This document shows positions 45,980 to 55,968 of a DNA stretch of 64,000 nucleotides, piece by piece (position 1 is the stretch's first letter; each line of letters starts with the position of its first letter). A program made the translations under genes and the position numbers. Location: positions 1,984,001 to 2,048,000 of the forward strand of contig NZ_FTNV01000001.1 in NCBI RefSeq assembly GCF_900156535.1. Reading direction: 5' to 3'. The notes under the pieces were generated by a model. The model did no database searches. It saw only the letters and a program-made list of their open reading frames with translations, and had not been told where the DNA came from. The stretch comes from Roseovarius nanhaiticus. Lineage in GTDB: Bacteria; Pseudomonadota; Alphaproteobacteria; Rhodobacterales; Rhodobacteraceae.

Positions 45980-46155
45980 GCGTATCCCCCCAGACAGGAT
46001 GCCCCATCCCGTAATAGGCGATATTATGCCGACGCAGCGCATTCGCGAAGAAAATAATGAAATTTTCGGAATTGGGCGTGCGCCGCGTGTCCTATTTACC
46101 CCCGACCTGCCGTTTCTGTTTCCGCTGAGCGAACAATAACCGGCAATTCGGGCCT

Positions 46156-46902
46156 TTAGCGCACGGCTTCGATGGGGCCAGTCGCGCGCCCGTGGATGAA
46201 TTGATCCAGATATGGATCACCCGAAGCGTCCATTTGGGCCACGGGGCCGGTCCATTGGATCACACCGTCATGCAGCATCGCGATGTCGTCGGCGATGGCC
46301 CGCACCGATGTCATGTCATGAGTGATGGTCATCGCGGTGGCACCCATTTCGGTCACGATCTCGCGGATGAGGTCATTGATGACGCCCGCCATGATGGGAT
46401 CTAGACCCGTCGTCGGCTCGTCAAAAAAGATGATCTCGGGCTCTGCGGCGATGGCGCGGGCGAGGCCCACCCGCTTTTGCATGCCGCCCGACAGCTCGGC
46501 GGGGTACTTGTCGGCCTGCTCGGGTGTCAGGCCCACGCGGCGCAGCTTTTCAATGGCGATCTCGCGCGCCTCGTCTGGGGGCCGCTTGAGCGAGCCGCGC
46601 ATGAGGCGAAAGGCCACATTCTGCCAGACAGGCAGTGAGTCAAAGAGCGCGGCGCCCTGAAACAGCATCCCGAAGCGCGCGAGAAACGCGTCGCGGTCGC
46701 CCTTGGTCACGTCGCGGCCATCGAGCGTGATGGTGCCGCTATCGGGCGTGACCAGGCCCAAGATCGATTTCAGCAGAATGGACTTGCCCGTGCCCGACCC
46801 GCCGATGATCACCATCGACTTGCCGCTTTCGATGGTCAGATTCACGCCCCGCAGGACGTGGTTCGAGCCGAAGGATTTGGAGACGTCCGAAAGCGTGATC
46901 AT
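46156..46902 (-). CDS. mlaF: lipid-transport ABC ATP-binding protein MlaF
   Basis: A 248-residue ATPase: Walker A GGSGTGKS (residues 34-41), signature LSGGMQKRV, Walker B IIFFDEPTTGLDP, switch His in ITHDM. The GGMQKR form of the signature and the LFQGAALFDSL Q-loop are typical of MlaF. With MlaE it forms the core of the phospholipid transporter that keeps outer-membrane asymmetry. The start at 46902 overlaps the mlaE stop (ATGA). The remaining Mla parts (mlaD, mlaC, mlaB) are not next to it. The 176 bases upstream of the neighbouring minus-strand gene (45980-46155) show nothing recognisable. Confidence 0.92.
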   Translation of the reverse strand: MITLSDVSKSFGSNHVLRGVNLTIESGKSMVIIGGSGTGKSILLKSILGLVTPDSGTITLDGRDVTKGDRDAFLARFGMLFQGAALFDSLPVWQNVAFRLMRGSLKRPPDEAREIAIEKLRRVGLTPEQADKYPAELSGGMQKRVGLARAIAAEPEIIFFDEPTTGLDPIMAGVINDLIREIVTEMGATAMTITHDMTSVRAIADDIAMLHDGVIQWTGPVAQMDASGDPYLDQFIHGRATGPIEAVR

Positions 46903-47684
46903 GCCGAGAAAAACACCTCGGTCAGGACATAATTGCTGGCCAGGATCAGCACGGATGCGGCGACAACCGCCGCCTTGGTCGCGCGGCCCACGCCTTGGGC
47001 GCCGCGGCCCGAATTCATACCGTAATAGCAGCCCATCAGCGCCACGATAAAGCCAAAGACAGCGCCCTTGATCATGCCGCTGATCACGTCCCACGCCTCG
47101 AGAAAATCGAGCGTATTGTGCATGTAGGTGGCGGCGTTGAAATCCAGCCGTCCGATGGCCACCAGAAACCCGCCCATGATTCCGATCACGTCGCCCACGC
47201 CCACCAGCAGCGGCACCGCGAGAGTCGCGGCCAGAACGCGGGGCAGGGTGAGGTATTTCATCGGATTGGTGGAAAGCGTCGTCAGTGCGTCGATCTGCTC
47301 GGTCACCTTCATCGTGCCAATCTCGGCGGCGATGGAAGAAGCCACGCGCGCGGCCACCATGAGGCCTCCCAGCACCGGTCCCAGCTCGCGCGTAAGGCCG
47401 ATGGCAACAATGGAGGGCACGACCGTCTCGGCGTTGAACCGCGCGCCGCCCGCGTAGATCTGAAGCGCAAGTGCACCGCCTGTGAAGAGAGCAGTCAGGC
47501 CCACCACCGGCAGCGACAGCCAGCCGATCTGCACCAGCGCATGAGTGAACTCGCGCCCGTAGAACGGCGGGCGGATCAGATGCGACACTGTGCTGCCCGC
47601 GAATAGCGCGATTCGGCCCATTCCGGCCAGCGCGGCAAGCGCGCTCCGTCCCAGCGCCGCCAGAAGATGCAGGATCACGTTCAT
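46899..47684 (-). CDS. mlaE: lipid-transport ABC permease MlaE
   Basis: A 261-residue inner-membrane permease of the MlaE/YrbE family, with five hydrophobic segments and the family hallmark [20 protein letters not shown] plus [14 protein letters not shown], which contacts the ATPase. Its ATG overlaps the alr stop (47681-47684) and its stop overlaps the mlaF start, giving a coupled alr-mlaE-mlaF unit. Confidence 0.92.
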   Translation of the reverse strand: MNVILHLLAALGRSALAALAGMGRIALFAGSTVSHLIRPPFYGREFTHALVQIGWLSLPVVGLTALFTGGALALQIYAGGARFNAETVVPSIVAIGLTRELGPVLGGLMVAARVASSIAAEIGTMKVTEQIDALTTLSTNPMKYLTLPRVLAATLAVPLLVGVGDVIGIMGGFLVAIGRLDFNAATYMHNTLDFLEAWDVISGMIKGAVFGFIVALMGCYYGMNSGRGAQGVGRATKAAVVAASVLILASNYVLTEVFFSA

Positions 47685-48718
47685 CCGCCCAGATATCGCC
47701 GGTTATAGCGCGCGCCGAGCGAGGTGAGGATCTCGTACCCGATGGTCCCGGCGGCATCCGCCAGATCGTCCACAGTCTGATCCGGCCCCAGCAGCGAGAC
47801 CGTTTTGGGATCGCCCGCCGCGTCGGTGATGTCGACGCCGATCAGATCCATCGACACGCGGCCCGCCAGAGGACAGCGCACTTCGTCCGCCCAAACCGAG
47901 GCGCGCCCGCTGAGAGCGCGTAATAGCCCGTCCGCATAGCCTGCGCTTATGGTCGCGATGCGGCTGGGCCGCTGCGCCATCCATGTGCCGTTATAGCCGA
48001 CCACCTCGCCAGGGGCGACGTCACGGCACTGGATCACCGGAATATCGAGGCTGACCACCGGGCGCGCATCGGCAAAGGGGCGCCCGCCATAAAGCCCGAT
48101 ACCGGGACGCGTGACGTCGAAATGATACGCTTTGTTGAGCAGGACGCCACCCGTATTGGCGAGGCTCAGCGGGCAATCGACCCCTTCCGTCATCTCCCGA
48201 AAGAGCGCCAGTTGCCGGCGGTTCATTTCGTCGCCGGTATCTTCGGCGGCGGCCAGATGGCTGATGATCAGTTGCGGGTCCTGCGCCACGGCAACTTCGC
48301 GCACGGCGGACCATTCGCTCGGCTCCATCCCCAGCCGGTTCATCCCGGTATCCAGCTGCAGACCAAAAGGGTGCGCCGGAAGCGCCTCGAGATGACGAAT
48401 CATCTGATCGAGCGAGTTGAGGATGGGCGTCAGGTCCATGTCGCCCAGCATGTCCGCGTCGCCGGCCATATGGCCCGAAAGGATATAGATCGTCGGACCT
48501 GGGCCCAAGGCCTGCCTCAGGGCCGCGCCTTCCTCGGCCACAGCAACGAAGAAGGTCCGCGCGCCAGCCCGCGCCAGCGCACGCCCCACGCGTGCGGCGC
48601 CAAGGCCATAGGCATCCGCCTTGACCACCGCGCCGGTTTCGGCGCGGCTCATTGCGGCCAGGACCTGCCAATTGGCGGTCAGCGCGTTCAGATCGACTGT
48701 CAGTGTGCCTGTGCTCAT
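47681..48718 (-). CDS. alr: alanine racemase
   Basis: A 345-residue PLP enzyme that makes D-alanine for peptidoglycan. The cofactor Lys33 is in [11 protein letters not shown], and the second catalytic base, Tyr, is in [11 protein letters not shown]. The N-terminal TIM barrel and C-terminal beta domain are complete. It lies between dnaB (63 bases upstream) and mlaE; the dnaB-alr order is common in proteobacteria. Confidence 0.94.
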   Translation of the reverse strand: MSTGTLTVDLNALTANWQVLAAMSRAETGAVVKADAYGLGAARVGRALARAGARTFFVAVAEEGAALRQALGPGPTIYILSGHMAGDADMLGDMDLTPILNSLDQMIRHLEALPAHPFGLQLDTGMNRLGMEPSEWSAVREVAVAQDPQLIISHLAAAEDTGDEMNRRQLALFREMTEGVDCPLSLANTGGVLLNKAYHFDVTRPGIGLYGGRPFADARPVVSLDIPVIQCRDVAPGEVVGYNGTWMAQRPSRIATISAGYADGLLRALSGRASVWADEVRCPLAGRVSMDLIGVDITDAAGDPKTVSLLGPDQTVDDLADAAGTIGYEILTSLGARYNRRYLGG

Positions 48719-48781
48719 GGGCGGTCTTGTGACATGGGCGTGCGCAGGGTCAAGACCAAAGCGGTCCCCGGCCGCGCCGCA

Positions 48782-50296
48782 TCAGAACTCCTGATCACCG
48801 CCGCCGCCGCCGTTCTGCCAGGGTTGGACGAGGTTGCCGAAGCGGGTAAAGCGTCCCTCGAAGCTTAGCTCGACCGTGCCGATGGGGCCGTGGCGCTGCT
48901 TGCCGATGATGACTTCGGCCTTACCGTGCAGGCGCTCCATCCGCTCTTGCCAGGCGGCCATTTCCTCCAGCTTCTCGTCGCCGGGTTTCTCGCGCTCGGC
49001 GTAATACTCCTCGCGAAAAACGAACATGACCACATCGGCGTCCTGCTCGATCGAGCCCGATTCGCGCAGATCGCTCAGCTGCGGGCGCTTGTCTTCGCGG
49101 GATTCGACCTGGCGGGATAGCTGTGACAGGGCGATCACAGGGATGTCGAGCTCCTTGGCGATGGCCTTGAGACCCATGGTGATCTCGGAAATCTCGTTCA
49201 CGCGGTTTTCGCTGCGCCCGGTCCCGCGCACGAGCTGCAGGTAGTCCACGATCAGCACGTCGAGGCCGTGGGTCCGTTTGAGGCGGCGCGCGCGTGCGGC
49301 CAGCTGGCTGATCGGCAGGGCGGGTGTGTCGTCGATATAAAGCGGGCAGGATTCGAGCTGCTTGGCGGCATCGACGAAGCGGCGGAATTCGCCCTCGGTC
49401 ATGTCGCCGCGCCGGATCTGCTCGGACGGCACTTCGGACGCCTCCGAGAGGACGCGCGCCGCCAACTGTTCGGCACTCATTTCCAGTGAATAAAAGCCGA
49501 CGACGCCGCCCTCGATCGCGCCCTCGGTGCCATCGGGCCGTGTGCCGCGCCGGTAGGCCTTGGCGATGTTGAAGGCGAGGTTGGTCGCCAGCGACGTCTT
49601 GCCCATCGAGGGACGCCCGGCGAGAATCAAAAGGTCGGACTTGTGCAGACCGCCCAGCTTCTTGTCCATGTCGATGAGGCCGGTCGAGACACCGGCAAGA
49701 CCGCCCTCGCGCTGATAGGCGGCATTGGCGACATTAACCGCGTCGGATACCGCCTTGAGAAAGCTTTGAAATCCGCTCTCGGTCTGGCCCTGCTCGCTGA
49801 GTTTGTAGAGCATCTGCTCGGCTTCGACGATCTGGTCCTTCGGCTCGCTGTCCACATCCATGCGCGCGGCCTTGCCGGCGATGTCATGGCCCAGATTGAT
49901 CAGCTCGCGCCGGATGGCGAGGTCGTAGATCATCTGGGCGTAGTCGCGCACCGCATAGGTGCTGATCGCGGCGCCCGCGAGGTTCACCAGATAGGCGGGG
50001 CCGCCAAGCTCCTTCAGCCCCTCATCCTCTTCCATGAAGGCCTTGAGCGTGACCGGCGAGGCGAGGTTGTTCTTGGCGATGCGCGCCGAGGCGGTCTCGA
50101 AGATGCGGGCATGGACCGGGTCGTAGAAATGCTGCGGCCCGATGATGCTGGCGATGCGGTCGAAGACGTCGTTATTGGTCAGAATCGCGCCCAACAGCTG
50201 CTGCTCGGCCTCGATCGAATGGGGCATGGTGTCGGCGGCCTGAACCTCGGTTCCGGCGGCGGCCCCGGTGGCGTTGAAAGTTGAGATTTCGTTCAT
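48782..50296 (-). CDS. dnaB: replicative DNA helicase
   Basis: A 504-residue hexameric helicase that unwinds DNA at the fork. N-terminal collar domain (about residues 24-130, PHSIEAEQQLLGAIL), linker, then RecA-like domain with Walker A GRPSMGKT (residues 227-234), Walker B VLIVDYLQLV and the conserved SQLSRQVE. The Gly-rich C-terminus (QNGGGGGDQEF) is usual. No intein is present. The 167 bases upstream contain an 8-bp hairpin (50382-50400) without a T-tract. Confidence 0.95.
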   Translation of the reverse strand: MNEISTFNATGAAAGTEVQAADTMPHSIEAEQQLLGAILTNNDVFDRIASIIGPQHFYDPVHARIFETASARIAKNNLASPVTLKAFMEEDEGLKELGGPAYLVNLAGAAISTYAVRDYAQMIYDLAIRRELINLGHDIAGKAARMDVDSEPKDQIVEAEQMLYKLSEQGQTESGFQSFLKAVSDAVNVANAAYQREGGLAGVSTGLIDMDKKLGGLHKSDLLILAGRPSMGKTSLATNLAFNIAKAYRRGTRPDGTEGAIEGGVVGFYSLEMSAEQLAARVLSEASEVPSEQIRRGDMTEGEFRRFVDAAKQLESCPLYIDDTPALPISQLAARARRLKRTHGLDVLIVDYLQLVRGTGRSENRVNEISEITMGLKAIAKELDIPVIALSQLSRQVESREDKRPQLSDLRESGSIEQDADVVMFVFREEYYAEREKPGDEKLEEMAAWQERMERLHGKAEVIIGKQRHGPIGTVELSFEGRFTRFGNLVQPWQNGGGGGDQEF

Positions 50297-50463
50297 GGTG
50301 CTGACCCCGGCTGCTCGGCCCCGCTCATACAGTCAGGGCAGGCGCCGGGGCAAATGGTATAAGTCTGTGGATAATTGCGCCGCGCCGCATGTTGCGGCGC
50401 CCCGGACACCAACGCCTACATATGGTAGGAAGATAGGCGCCGCGTGATGAAAAAGCAACGACG

Positions 50464-51138
50464 TCAGGCGCGCGCCTCTTGCCAGGCACGGGGCGCCTTG
50501 AGAAACGCCTCGACCTCGCGCAGCGTCTCGTCGTCGAACGTGCCCTGGGCACGCGCCTCGGCCAGAACGTCCCACCATGTGCAGAGGTGGTGCAGCGTGA
50601 CGCCGTGATCCCCCAGCGTCTGTACGGTGTCCGGGAAAATGCCGTAATAAAAGATCACTGCCGTATGCGCGCAGCTTGCGCCCGTCTCGCGGATCGCATC
50701 GACAAAGCCGATCTTGGAGCCGCCATCGGTGGTCAGGTCCTCGACCAGAAGCACGCGCTGCCCCTCGGTCATCGTGCCCTCGATCCGCGCGCCGCGTCCG
50801 TGGCCCTTCGGCTTCTTGCGCACATAGGTCATCGGCAGGGCCATCCGCTCGGCCATCAGCGCGGCAAAGGGGATGCCCGCCGTCTCGCCGCCTGCAACAT
50901 TGTCGAACGCCTCAAAGCCGGCGTTGCGCATCACGGTGACGGCCAGAAAGTCCATCAAGGTGCTGCGGATGCGCGGGTACGAGATCAGCTTGCGGCAGTC
51001 GATATAGGTCGGGCCGGGCAGGCCGGAGGAATAGATATAAGGCGTCTCGGCGTTGAAGTGGACGGCGCCGATTTCCAGCAGCATGCGTGCGGTCAGGCGG
51101 GCAATCTCATCGGCGGGAGGGTATGTGCTGGGGATCAT
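50464..51138 (-). CDS. pyrE: orotate phosphoribosyltransferase
   Basis: A 224-residue enzyme adding ribose-phosphate to orotate in pyrimidine synthesis. The PRPP loop is [15 protein letters not shown], and the flexible catalytic loop contains Lys/Arg in [17 protein letters not shown]. It belongs to the longer PyrE type seen in alphaproteobacteria. It is downstream of pyrC by 51 bases, and the two consecutive pathway enzymes are probably co-expressed. Confidence 0.94.
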   Translation of the reverse strand: MIPSTYPPADEIARLTARMLLEIGAVHFNAETPYIYSSGLPGPTYIDCRKLISYPRIRSTLMDFLAVTVMRNAGFEAFDNVAGGETAGIPFAALMAERMALPMTYVRKKPKGHGRGARIEGTMTEGQRVLLVEDLTTDGGSKIGFVDAIRETGASCAHTAVIFYYGIFPDTVQTLGDHGVTLHHLCTWWDVLAEARAQGTFDDETLREVEAFLKAPRAWQEARA

Positions 51139-51168
51139 GAATGCGGTCCTTGTATCGGCGTGCAGCTT

Positions 51169-51204
51169 TCGCCTTCGGCGAGGATATTTTCAGCAAGAAG
51201 AATG
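51169..51204 (+). repeat. dispersed hairpin-TATTT element, copy 2
   Basis: Hairpin TCGCC-TTC-GGCGA (51169-51181) followed by GGATATTTTCAGCAAGAAG (51182-51200). It overlaps the 3' end of pyrC, which is read on the other strand; the last four codons and stop of pyrC fall in it. Confidence 0.6.
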
Positions 51205-52248
51205 GGAAGAGACGTGCCAACTCGGGGTGAAGCCTGGATCGAACACGGTGACGGGGCCATCGTCAGTGTCGATCTGAGCGGGCAGATCGGGCGCGCCGCG
51301 GCTGAGCGTGATCGTGCCTTTATTGGCGGGCAGACCATAAAAGGCGGGGCCATTCAGCGACGTAAACCCCTCAAGCCGGTCAAGCGCGCCGTCGTCCTCG
51401 AATACCTGCGCGAGGATCGGCAGCGTGTTGGGCGCGGTAAAGCAGCCGGCGCAGCCACAGGGTTGCAGCTTGGCCGGATCGGTGTGGGGCGCGCTGTCGG
51501 TGCCGAGGAAAAAGCGCGCATCGCCGGACGTTGCGGCGGCGCGCAGAGCCAAGCGATGCTCCTCGCGCTTTGCGACGGGCAGGCAGTAGTAATGTGGCCG
51601 GATTCCGCCGGCGAGGATGTGATTTCGGTTTATCACCAGATGATGGGTCGTAATGGTCGCCCCGAGGTTGGTTTCGTGCGCTTTTACATATTCCACACCC
51701 TGCGAGGTGGTGATGTGCTCCATCACCACTCGGAGGCCAGGCACGCGGGCGCGGAGCGGGTCAAGCACGCGGTCGATAAAGACGGCCTCACGGTCGAAAA
51801 TGTCGATGGCCGGGTCCGTTACCTCACCATGGACACACAGGGGCAGACCGATCTCGGCCATGCGCTCCAACACGCTTTGTACGCGGGAAAAATCGCTGAC
51901 GCCGCTGGCGGAATTGGTGGTGGCGCCTGCCGGGTATAGCTTGACCGCCCTGATGAGGCCGGATTCGTGGGCGGCGGCGACATCATCTGCGTCGGTATCT
52001 TCGGTCAGATAAAGCGTCATCAGCGGCTGAAAATCGGCGCCCGCGGGTAGCGCCGCAAGGATGCGGCCACGGTAGGCCTCGGCATCCGCAGCGGTCACGA
52101 CGGGCGGCACGAGATTTGGCATGACAATGGCGCGTCCGAAATACGCGGCGGACCACGGCAGAACCGCGCGCAGCATGTTGTCGTCGCGCAGGTGCAGGTG
52201 CCAATCGTCGGGTTTGCGCAGGGTAATCTGCTGGGGCGTATCTGTCAT
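51190..52248 (-). CDS. pyrC: dihydroorotase
   Basis: A 352-residue zinc amidohydrolase that closes the ring to dihydroorotate. Zinc ligands His17 and His19 lie in DDWHLHLRD, the carboxylated Lys in [10 protein letters not shown], further His in CVHGEV and ATITTHHL, and Asp in LGTDSAPH. It belongs to the short, E. coli-type class that does not need an ATCase partner. The last residues (HSSC) and stop are encoded by a dispersed repeat, so the natural C-terminus may have been altered slightly. Confidence 0.94.
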   Translation of the reverse strand: MTDTPQQITLRKPDDWHLHLRDDNMLRAVLPWSAAYFGRAIVMPNLVPPVVTAADAEAYRGRILAALPAGADFQPLMTLYLTEDTDADDVAAAHESGLIRAVKLYPAGATTNSASGVSDFSRVQSVLERMAEIGLPLCVHGEVTDPAIDIFDREAVFIDRVLDPLRARVPGLRVVMEHITTSQGVEYVKAHETNLGATITTHHLVINRNHILAGGIRPHYYCLPVAKREEHRLALRAAATSGDARFFLGTDSAPHTDPAKLQPCGCAGCFTAPNTLPILAQVFEDDGALDRLEGFTSLNGPAFYGLPANKGTITLSRGAPDLPAQIDTDDGPVTVFDPGFTPSWHVSSHSSC

Positions 52249-52310
52249 GGGGCACGGGTTACACGAGCCGCAGCGACCGCGCCAGACCCTTGCCGTGCAA
52301 AACTCTGCGC

Positions 52311-53360
52311 TCAGCCCTTGACCGAACTGTCGGTCATGTTGTCCTCATCTGGCGCGGCGCCAGGCGCAGCGGCGACGCGTGCCTCCTGCTCTGCACCCGG
52401 CCGTGTTTCGGGCGGCAGGCGGCTGCCGTTTTCTCTAGCCGTGCGCAGAGCCGCGTCCAGCGCCTTTTTGAAGGGCCGTGCGCTGCGCTGCTCCAGCACC
52501 TTGCGCGCCAGGAGGATCACCAGATAAGGCCGACCGGCCGCCTTAAGACGCTCGAGCAGCGAAAACTGATAGCCTCCGTCGCGGCGGCGCGCGCGGAAGA
52601 GCTTGGCCAGCGCCGCGCGGTCCAGCTTGCCCGCGCTGACCTGCGCCAGGATGCGAAAGAGGATCTGGAGCCGCATCAGCCCCTGTTCCAGCTCGGGCCC
52701 CATATACCGCATCCGAAAGAGCGTGACGTTCTTGCGGGCGAAAAGTGCGGCATGCATCGCGTCGAGGTCATCCTCGGGGTCATATATAACGAAAGCCTCG
52801 GAAGCGGCATCCAGCATGTCGGGCGCATAGCCGTAGCGATCGGTGAAGGAGGTCCGGCGCATGTCACGGAAACGATCATCCCATTCGGCCATGCGCGGAT
52901 CGAGCGTCGCCTGAGGGGCAAGCGCGACGACCTTGGCGCCCGGCGCCGCGACCGAAAAGGCGGCGGCGGCATAGCCGCAAGAGCCCGCGCCATAGAAGAT
53001 GACCTGGTCGAAATCCTCGAAGAAACCGTCGTCGATCAATCGGTCGAAATAGCCATAAACGGCGCGATCACGGAACCACGTATCGCCGTCCGACACGAGG
53101 CACAGATGCGACCAGCCCAGCGCGCGCGCCATGTCCCAGCCCAGCGGCTGTGCGTCACGTGACAGCGCGGCAATGCCCTGATGCGTCTCGAAGGTGACCA
53201 GAAGGATCGGCTTGTCCTCGATGAAAAGTGCCGCGTGGCGGTCGCCCAGCCGTTCCACATAGCCATCATCGGCCGCGACCTCGGCGGCCCTGGTCAGCCA
53301 GGCGTCTCGATCGGCGAGACCCGATAGGGGCGTGTTGAACGTGTTGGGCGTGTCTTGCAT
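52311..53360 (-). CDS. conserved protein of unknown function
   Basis: A 349-residue protein that I do not assign to a known enzyme family. The middle part has alternating strands and helices with [20 protein letters not shown] (about residues 120-139), a tight turn like a nucleophile elbow but without the full G-x-S-x-G pattern, followed by [14 protein letters not shown]. The C-terminal 50 residues are Pro/Glu/Ala-rich and probably disordered. Relatives in Rhodobacterales are often labelled phosphoadenosine phosphosulfate reductase, but no PAPS-reductase Cys motif is present. The ATG at 53360 is chosen because the frame further upstream is not protein-like. Confidence 0.65.
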   Translation of the reverse strand: MQDTPNTFNTPLSGLADRDAWLTRAAEVAADDGYVERLGDRHAALFIEDKPILLVTFETHQGIAALSRDAQPLGWDMARALGWSHLCLVSDGDTWFRDRAVYGYFDRLIDDGFFEDFDQVIFYGAGSCGYAAAAFSVAAPGAKVVALAPQATLDPRMAEWDDRFRDMRRTSFTDRYGYAPDMLDAASEAFVIYDPEDDLDAMHAALFARKNVTLFRMRYMGPELEQGLMRLQILFRILAQVSAGKLDRAALAKLFRARRRDGGYQFSLLERLKAAGRPYLVILLARKVLEQRSARPFKKALDAALRTARENGSRLPPETRPGAEQEARVAAAPGAAPDEDNMTDSSVKG

Positions 53361-53537
53361 GAAGCTGTCCTCGCATGAGCAGGCGCATCGCCTTTGGGGA
53401 CGATCCTTTTGGACTATCCGGCAAAAGAGGCAAAATTTTGAAAAATCCGTGTGGTTTGCTGGACAGGGCCCATGGCGCGCGGCAGGGTGAAGCGCGCGGC
53501 ACGGGCCGCGGCCGGGTACGCAAGACGGGGCAGGGCG

Positions 53538-54446
53538 ATGGAGCATGTGAAGACGATCGAGGATGTCCAGCGCCTTCTGGCCGAAGAGGGATATGTCTGC
53601 GGCAGAGCCCTTGCCACCGCGCTTTTTCTGGCGCTGCGCCTCGGCCGCCCGCTTTTCCTCGAGGGCGAGCCCGGCACCGGCAAGACCGAGATCGCCAAGG
53701 CCATTGCCGCTGCGCTTGGCCGCCGCCTCATCCGTCTGCAATGCTATGAGGGGCTCGATTCCGCAAGCGCGGTGGCCGAATGGAATTTTGCCGCACAGAT
53801 GATCGCCCTGCGCGCTGCCGAAGTCGGCAAAACGGCAGAAGGTGGCGCGCTCAAGGATCAGCTTTTCTCAGACGAATTCCTGATCGAGCGCCCGCTTCTG
53901 CAGGCGATGCGCCCGCAGCCCGGCGGCGCGCCGGTCCTTCTGATCGACGAGATGGACCGCACCGATGCCCCCTTCGAGGCGTTCCTGCTGGAGGCGCTCA
54001 GCGACTACCAGGTCACCATCCCCGAGCTGGGCACGATCAAGGCCGAAACGCCGCCCATCGTCATCCTCACTTCGAACCGCACGCGCGAGGTGCATGACGC
54101 GCTGAAGCGCCGCTGTCTCTATGCCTGGGTCGACTACCCGGATTTCGAGCGCGAGGCGCAAATCCTCGCCGCCCGCGCGCGCGAACTGCCCGCCCAGCTC
54201 AGCCGAGAGGTCGTGGCCTTCGTCCAGGCTCTGCGCACCGAGGATCTCTTCAAGAAGCCGGGCGTCGCCGAGACGATCGACTGGGCCAAATGCCTGCTGG
54301 CGCTCGATGCGGTTGCTCTCAGCCCGCAGGTCATCGCCGATACGCTGGGCGCGCTCTTGAAATACCAGGATGACATCGCGCGCCTGAACAATAGCGAGGC
54401 CACCCGCATCCTCGATCAGGCCCGCGCCGCGATCGCCCCCGCATGA
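53538..54446 (+). CDS. coxD: MoxR-family AAA+ ATPase, CoxD-like
   Basis: A 302-residue AAA+ ATPase with Walker A GEPGTGKT (residues 43-50), Walker B VLLIDEMDR (Asp137, Glu138), sensor-1 ILTSNRTREV and the C-terminal lid. In Oligotropha carboxidovorans CoxD is the chaperone that helps insert sulfur and copper into CO dehydrogenase. Here it is followed by a CoxE-like VWA gene and, further on, coxSLM, so a maturation role in this molybdenum enzyme is likely. The ATG at 53538 (MEHVKTIEDV) fits the family start. Confidence 0.85.
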   Translation: MEHVKTIEDVQRLLAEEGYVCGRALATALFLALRLGRPLFLEGEPGTGKTEIAKAIAAALGRRLIRLQCYEGLDSASAVAEWNFAAQMIALRAAEVGKTAEGGALKDQLFSDEFLIERPLLQAMRPQPGGAPVLLIDEMDRTDAPFEAFLLEALSDYQVTIPELGTIKAETPPIVILTSNRTREVHDALKRRCLYAWVDYPDFEREAQILAARARELPAQLSREVVAFVQALRTEDLFKKPGVAETIDWAKCLLALDAVALSPQVIADTLGALLKYQDDIARLNNSEATRILDQARAAIAPA

Positions 54447-54453
54447 GCCTGAT

Positions 54454-54502
54454 CTTTCATTGTTCCACAAATACTTCGGGGGTCCGGGGGTAGAACCCCC
54501 GG
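54454..54502 (-). repeat. dispersed hairpin-TATTT element, copy 3
   Basis: On the minus strand: hairpin CCGGGGG-TTCTA-CCCCCGG (54502-54484), then GAAGTATTTGTGGAACAATG within 54454-54478. It fills the 65-base gap between coxD and coxE and so separates two genes that are otherwise expected to be coupled. Confidence 0.55.
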
Positions 54503-54511
54503 CGCCGCATC

Positions 54512-55780
54512 ATGCCCGAATACCCCGATCTCGATATCCCGCAAAACCCGCGCCTGGCGCAGAATATCGTACATTTCGCGCGCGCCTTGCGACGTGCGGG
54601 GATGCCGGTGGGCACCGGGCGCATCATCGATGCGGTGCGCGCCGTGGGTGCCGCGGGCTTCACATCGCGCCGGGATTTCTACTGGACTCTGCACGCTGCC
54701 TGCGTGACCCGGCCCGAACATCGCGCTGTCTTTGCCCAGATCTTCCGTCTCTACTGGCGCGATCCGCGTTTTCTCGAGCATATGATGGGCCTGCTGATCC
54801 CTGCCATGCGCGGCCTGAACGAGGATCGCGGCGCCGAGGCCGCCGAGAAGCGTGCGGCCGAGGCGCTCTTGGATGGTGCCGAGGCGCCCGACCGCGACAT
54901 CCCCGAGCCGAAGGACGAAGACGCGCTGCTCGAGATTGACGCCAGCGCCACCCAGTCGGCGCGCGAACAGCTGCGCACCCTCGATTTCGAGCAGATGGGC
55001 ACCGAGGAGATCGCCGCGGCCCGGCGCATGCTGGCGCAGCTCAGCCTGCCGGTGCCACCGCTGCCATCGCGGCGCATGGGCGCTGATGCGCGAGGCCGGG
55101 TGCTGGACGCGGGTCGCACCATGCGCCTTGCCATGCGCCGGGGCGGCGAGATCACTCAGATCGCCCACCGCAGCCCCCGTGCCAGACCGCCTGATCTGGT
55201 GGTCTTGTGCGATATTTCCGGCTCGATGAGCCAATACAGCCGGATGGTGCTGCATTTCGTTCATGCGGTGGCCAATACGCAGCGGGCGAATGATGCCAAG
55301 CCGGGTTGGGGCAAGGTGCATGCCTTTACCTTCGGCACTCGGCTCAGCAATGTGACCCGCCATCTCGCCACGCGCGATGTGGATGCCGCGCTCGCCGCGG
55401 CGGGGCGCGAAGTGCAGGATTGGGAGGGCGGCACGCGCATCGGCGATTGCCTGACCGCCTTCAACCGCGACTGGTCGCGCCGGGTGCTGGGGCAGGGCGC
55501 GCTGGTTCTGTTGATCACCGACGGTCTCGACCGCGGCGCGCCGGATGCGCTGGCCGCGCAGGTACAGCGCCTTCAGCTGACCGCGCGGCGGCTGGTCTGG
55601 CTTAACCCGCTTTTGCGCTGGGACGGGTTCGCGCCCAAGGCGCAGGGCATCGCCGCGATGTTGCCGCATGTGGACATGGTGCTGCCATGCCACTCGGTCG
55701 CCACGCTGGAGGATTTGGCAGAGGCGCTCGCCGCGCGGGGTGCGGCGGGTCACAAGGCGCGGTTGATGGCCATGCGCTAG
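54512..55780 (+). CDS. coxE: VWA domain protein, CoxE-like
   Basis: A 422-residue protein of the CoxE family. The N-terminal helical part (FARALRRAGMPVGTGRIIDA) is typical, and the C-terminal von Willebrand A domain has the MIDAS motif DISGS (residues 234-238) in VVLCDISGSMSQ plus LLITDGLDRG. VWA and MoxR ATPases form pairs; CoxD and CoxE together mature the CO dehydrogenase active site. It has no signal peptide, so it is cytoplasmic or membrane-peripheral. Confidence 0.87.
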   Translation: MPEYPDLDIPQNPRLAQNIVHFARALRRAGMPVGTGRIIDAVRAVGAAGFTSRRDFYWTLHAACVTRPEHRAVFAQIFRLYWRDPRFLEHMMGLLIPAMRGLNEDRGAEAAEKRAAEALLDGAEAPDRDIPEPKDEDALLEIDASATQSAREQLRTLDFEQMGTEEIAAARRMLAQLSLPVPPLPSRRMGADARGRVLDAGRTMRLAMRRGGEITQIAHRSPRARPPDLVVLCDISGSMSQYSRMVLHFVHAVANTQRANDAKPGWGKVHAFTFGTRLSNVTRHLATRDVDAALAAAGREVQDWEGGTRIGDCLTAFNRDWSRRVLGQGALVLLITDGLDRGAPDALAAQVQRLQLTARRLVWLNPLLRWDGFAPKAQGIAAMLPHVDMVLPCHSVATLEDLAEALAARGAAGHKARLMAMR

Positions 55781-55968
55781 GCCACCAGCGGAAAGCCGCC
55801 AGAGAAGGCCTGCTGTGGGAACGATGAGGGCTTGCCCGGAGTTTGATACCGAACCGTCACTTGGCCTGATGGAGCAAACGTCTGCCGCGCACCGAGATTT
55901 ACAAAAGCGCGGCGCGGCAATCGCTCTGGCAGATGCCCAAAAAATTTTTCTCGAGACTGGAGATACAT

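Noticed and set aside
46156..47757. A single 533-residue protein joining mlaF with upstream sequence
   Set aside because: The N-terminal half is only the shifted frame of mlaE. The true MlaF begins at 46902 with an ATGA overlap.
52311..53360. Phosphoadenosine phosphosulfate reductase
   Set aside because: The catalytic Cys motif and the PP-loop signature of that enzyme are absent.
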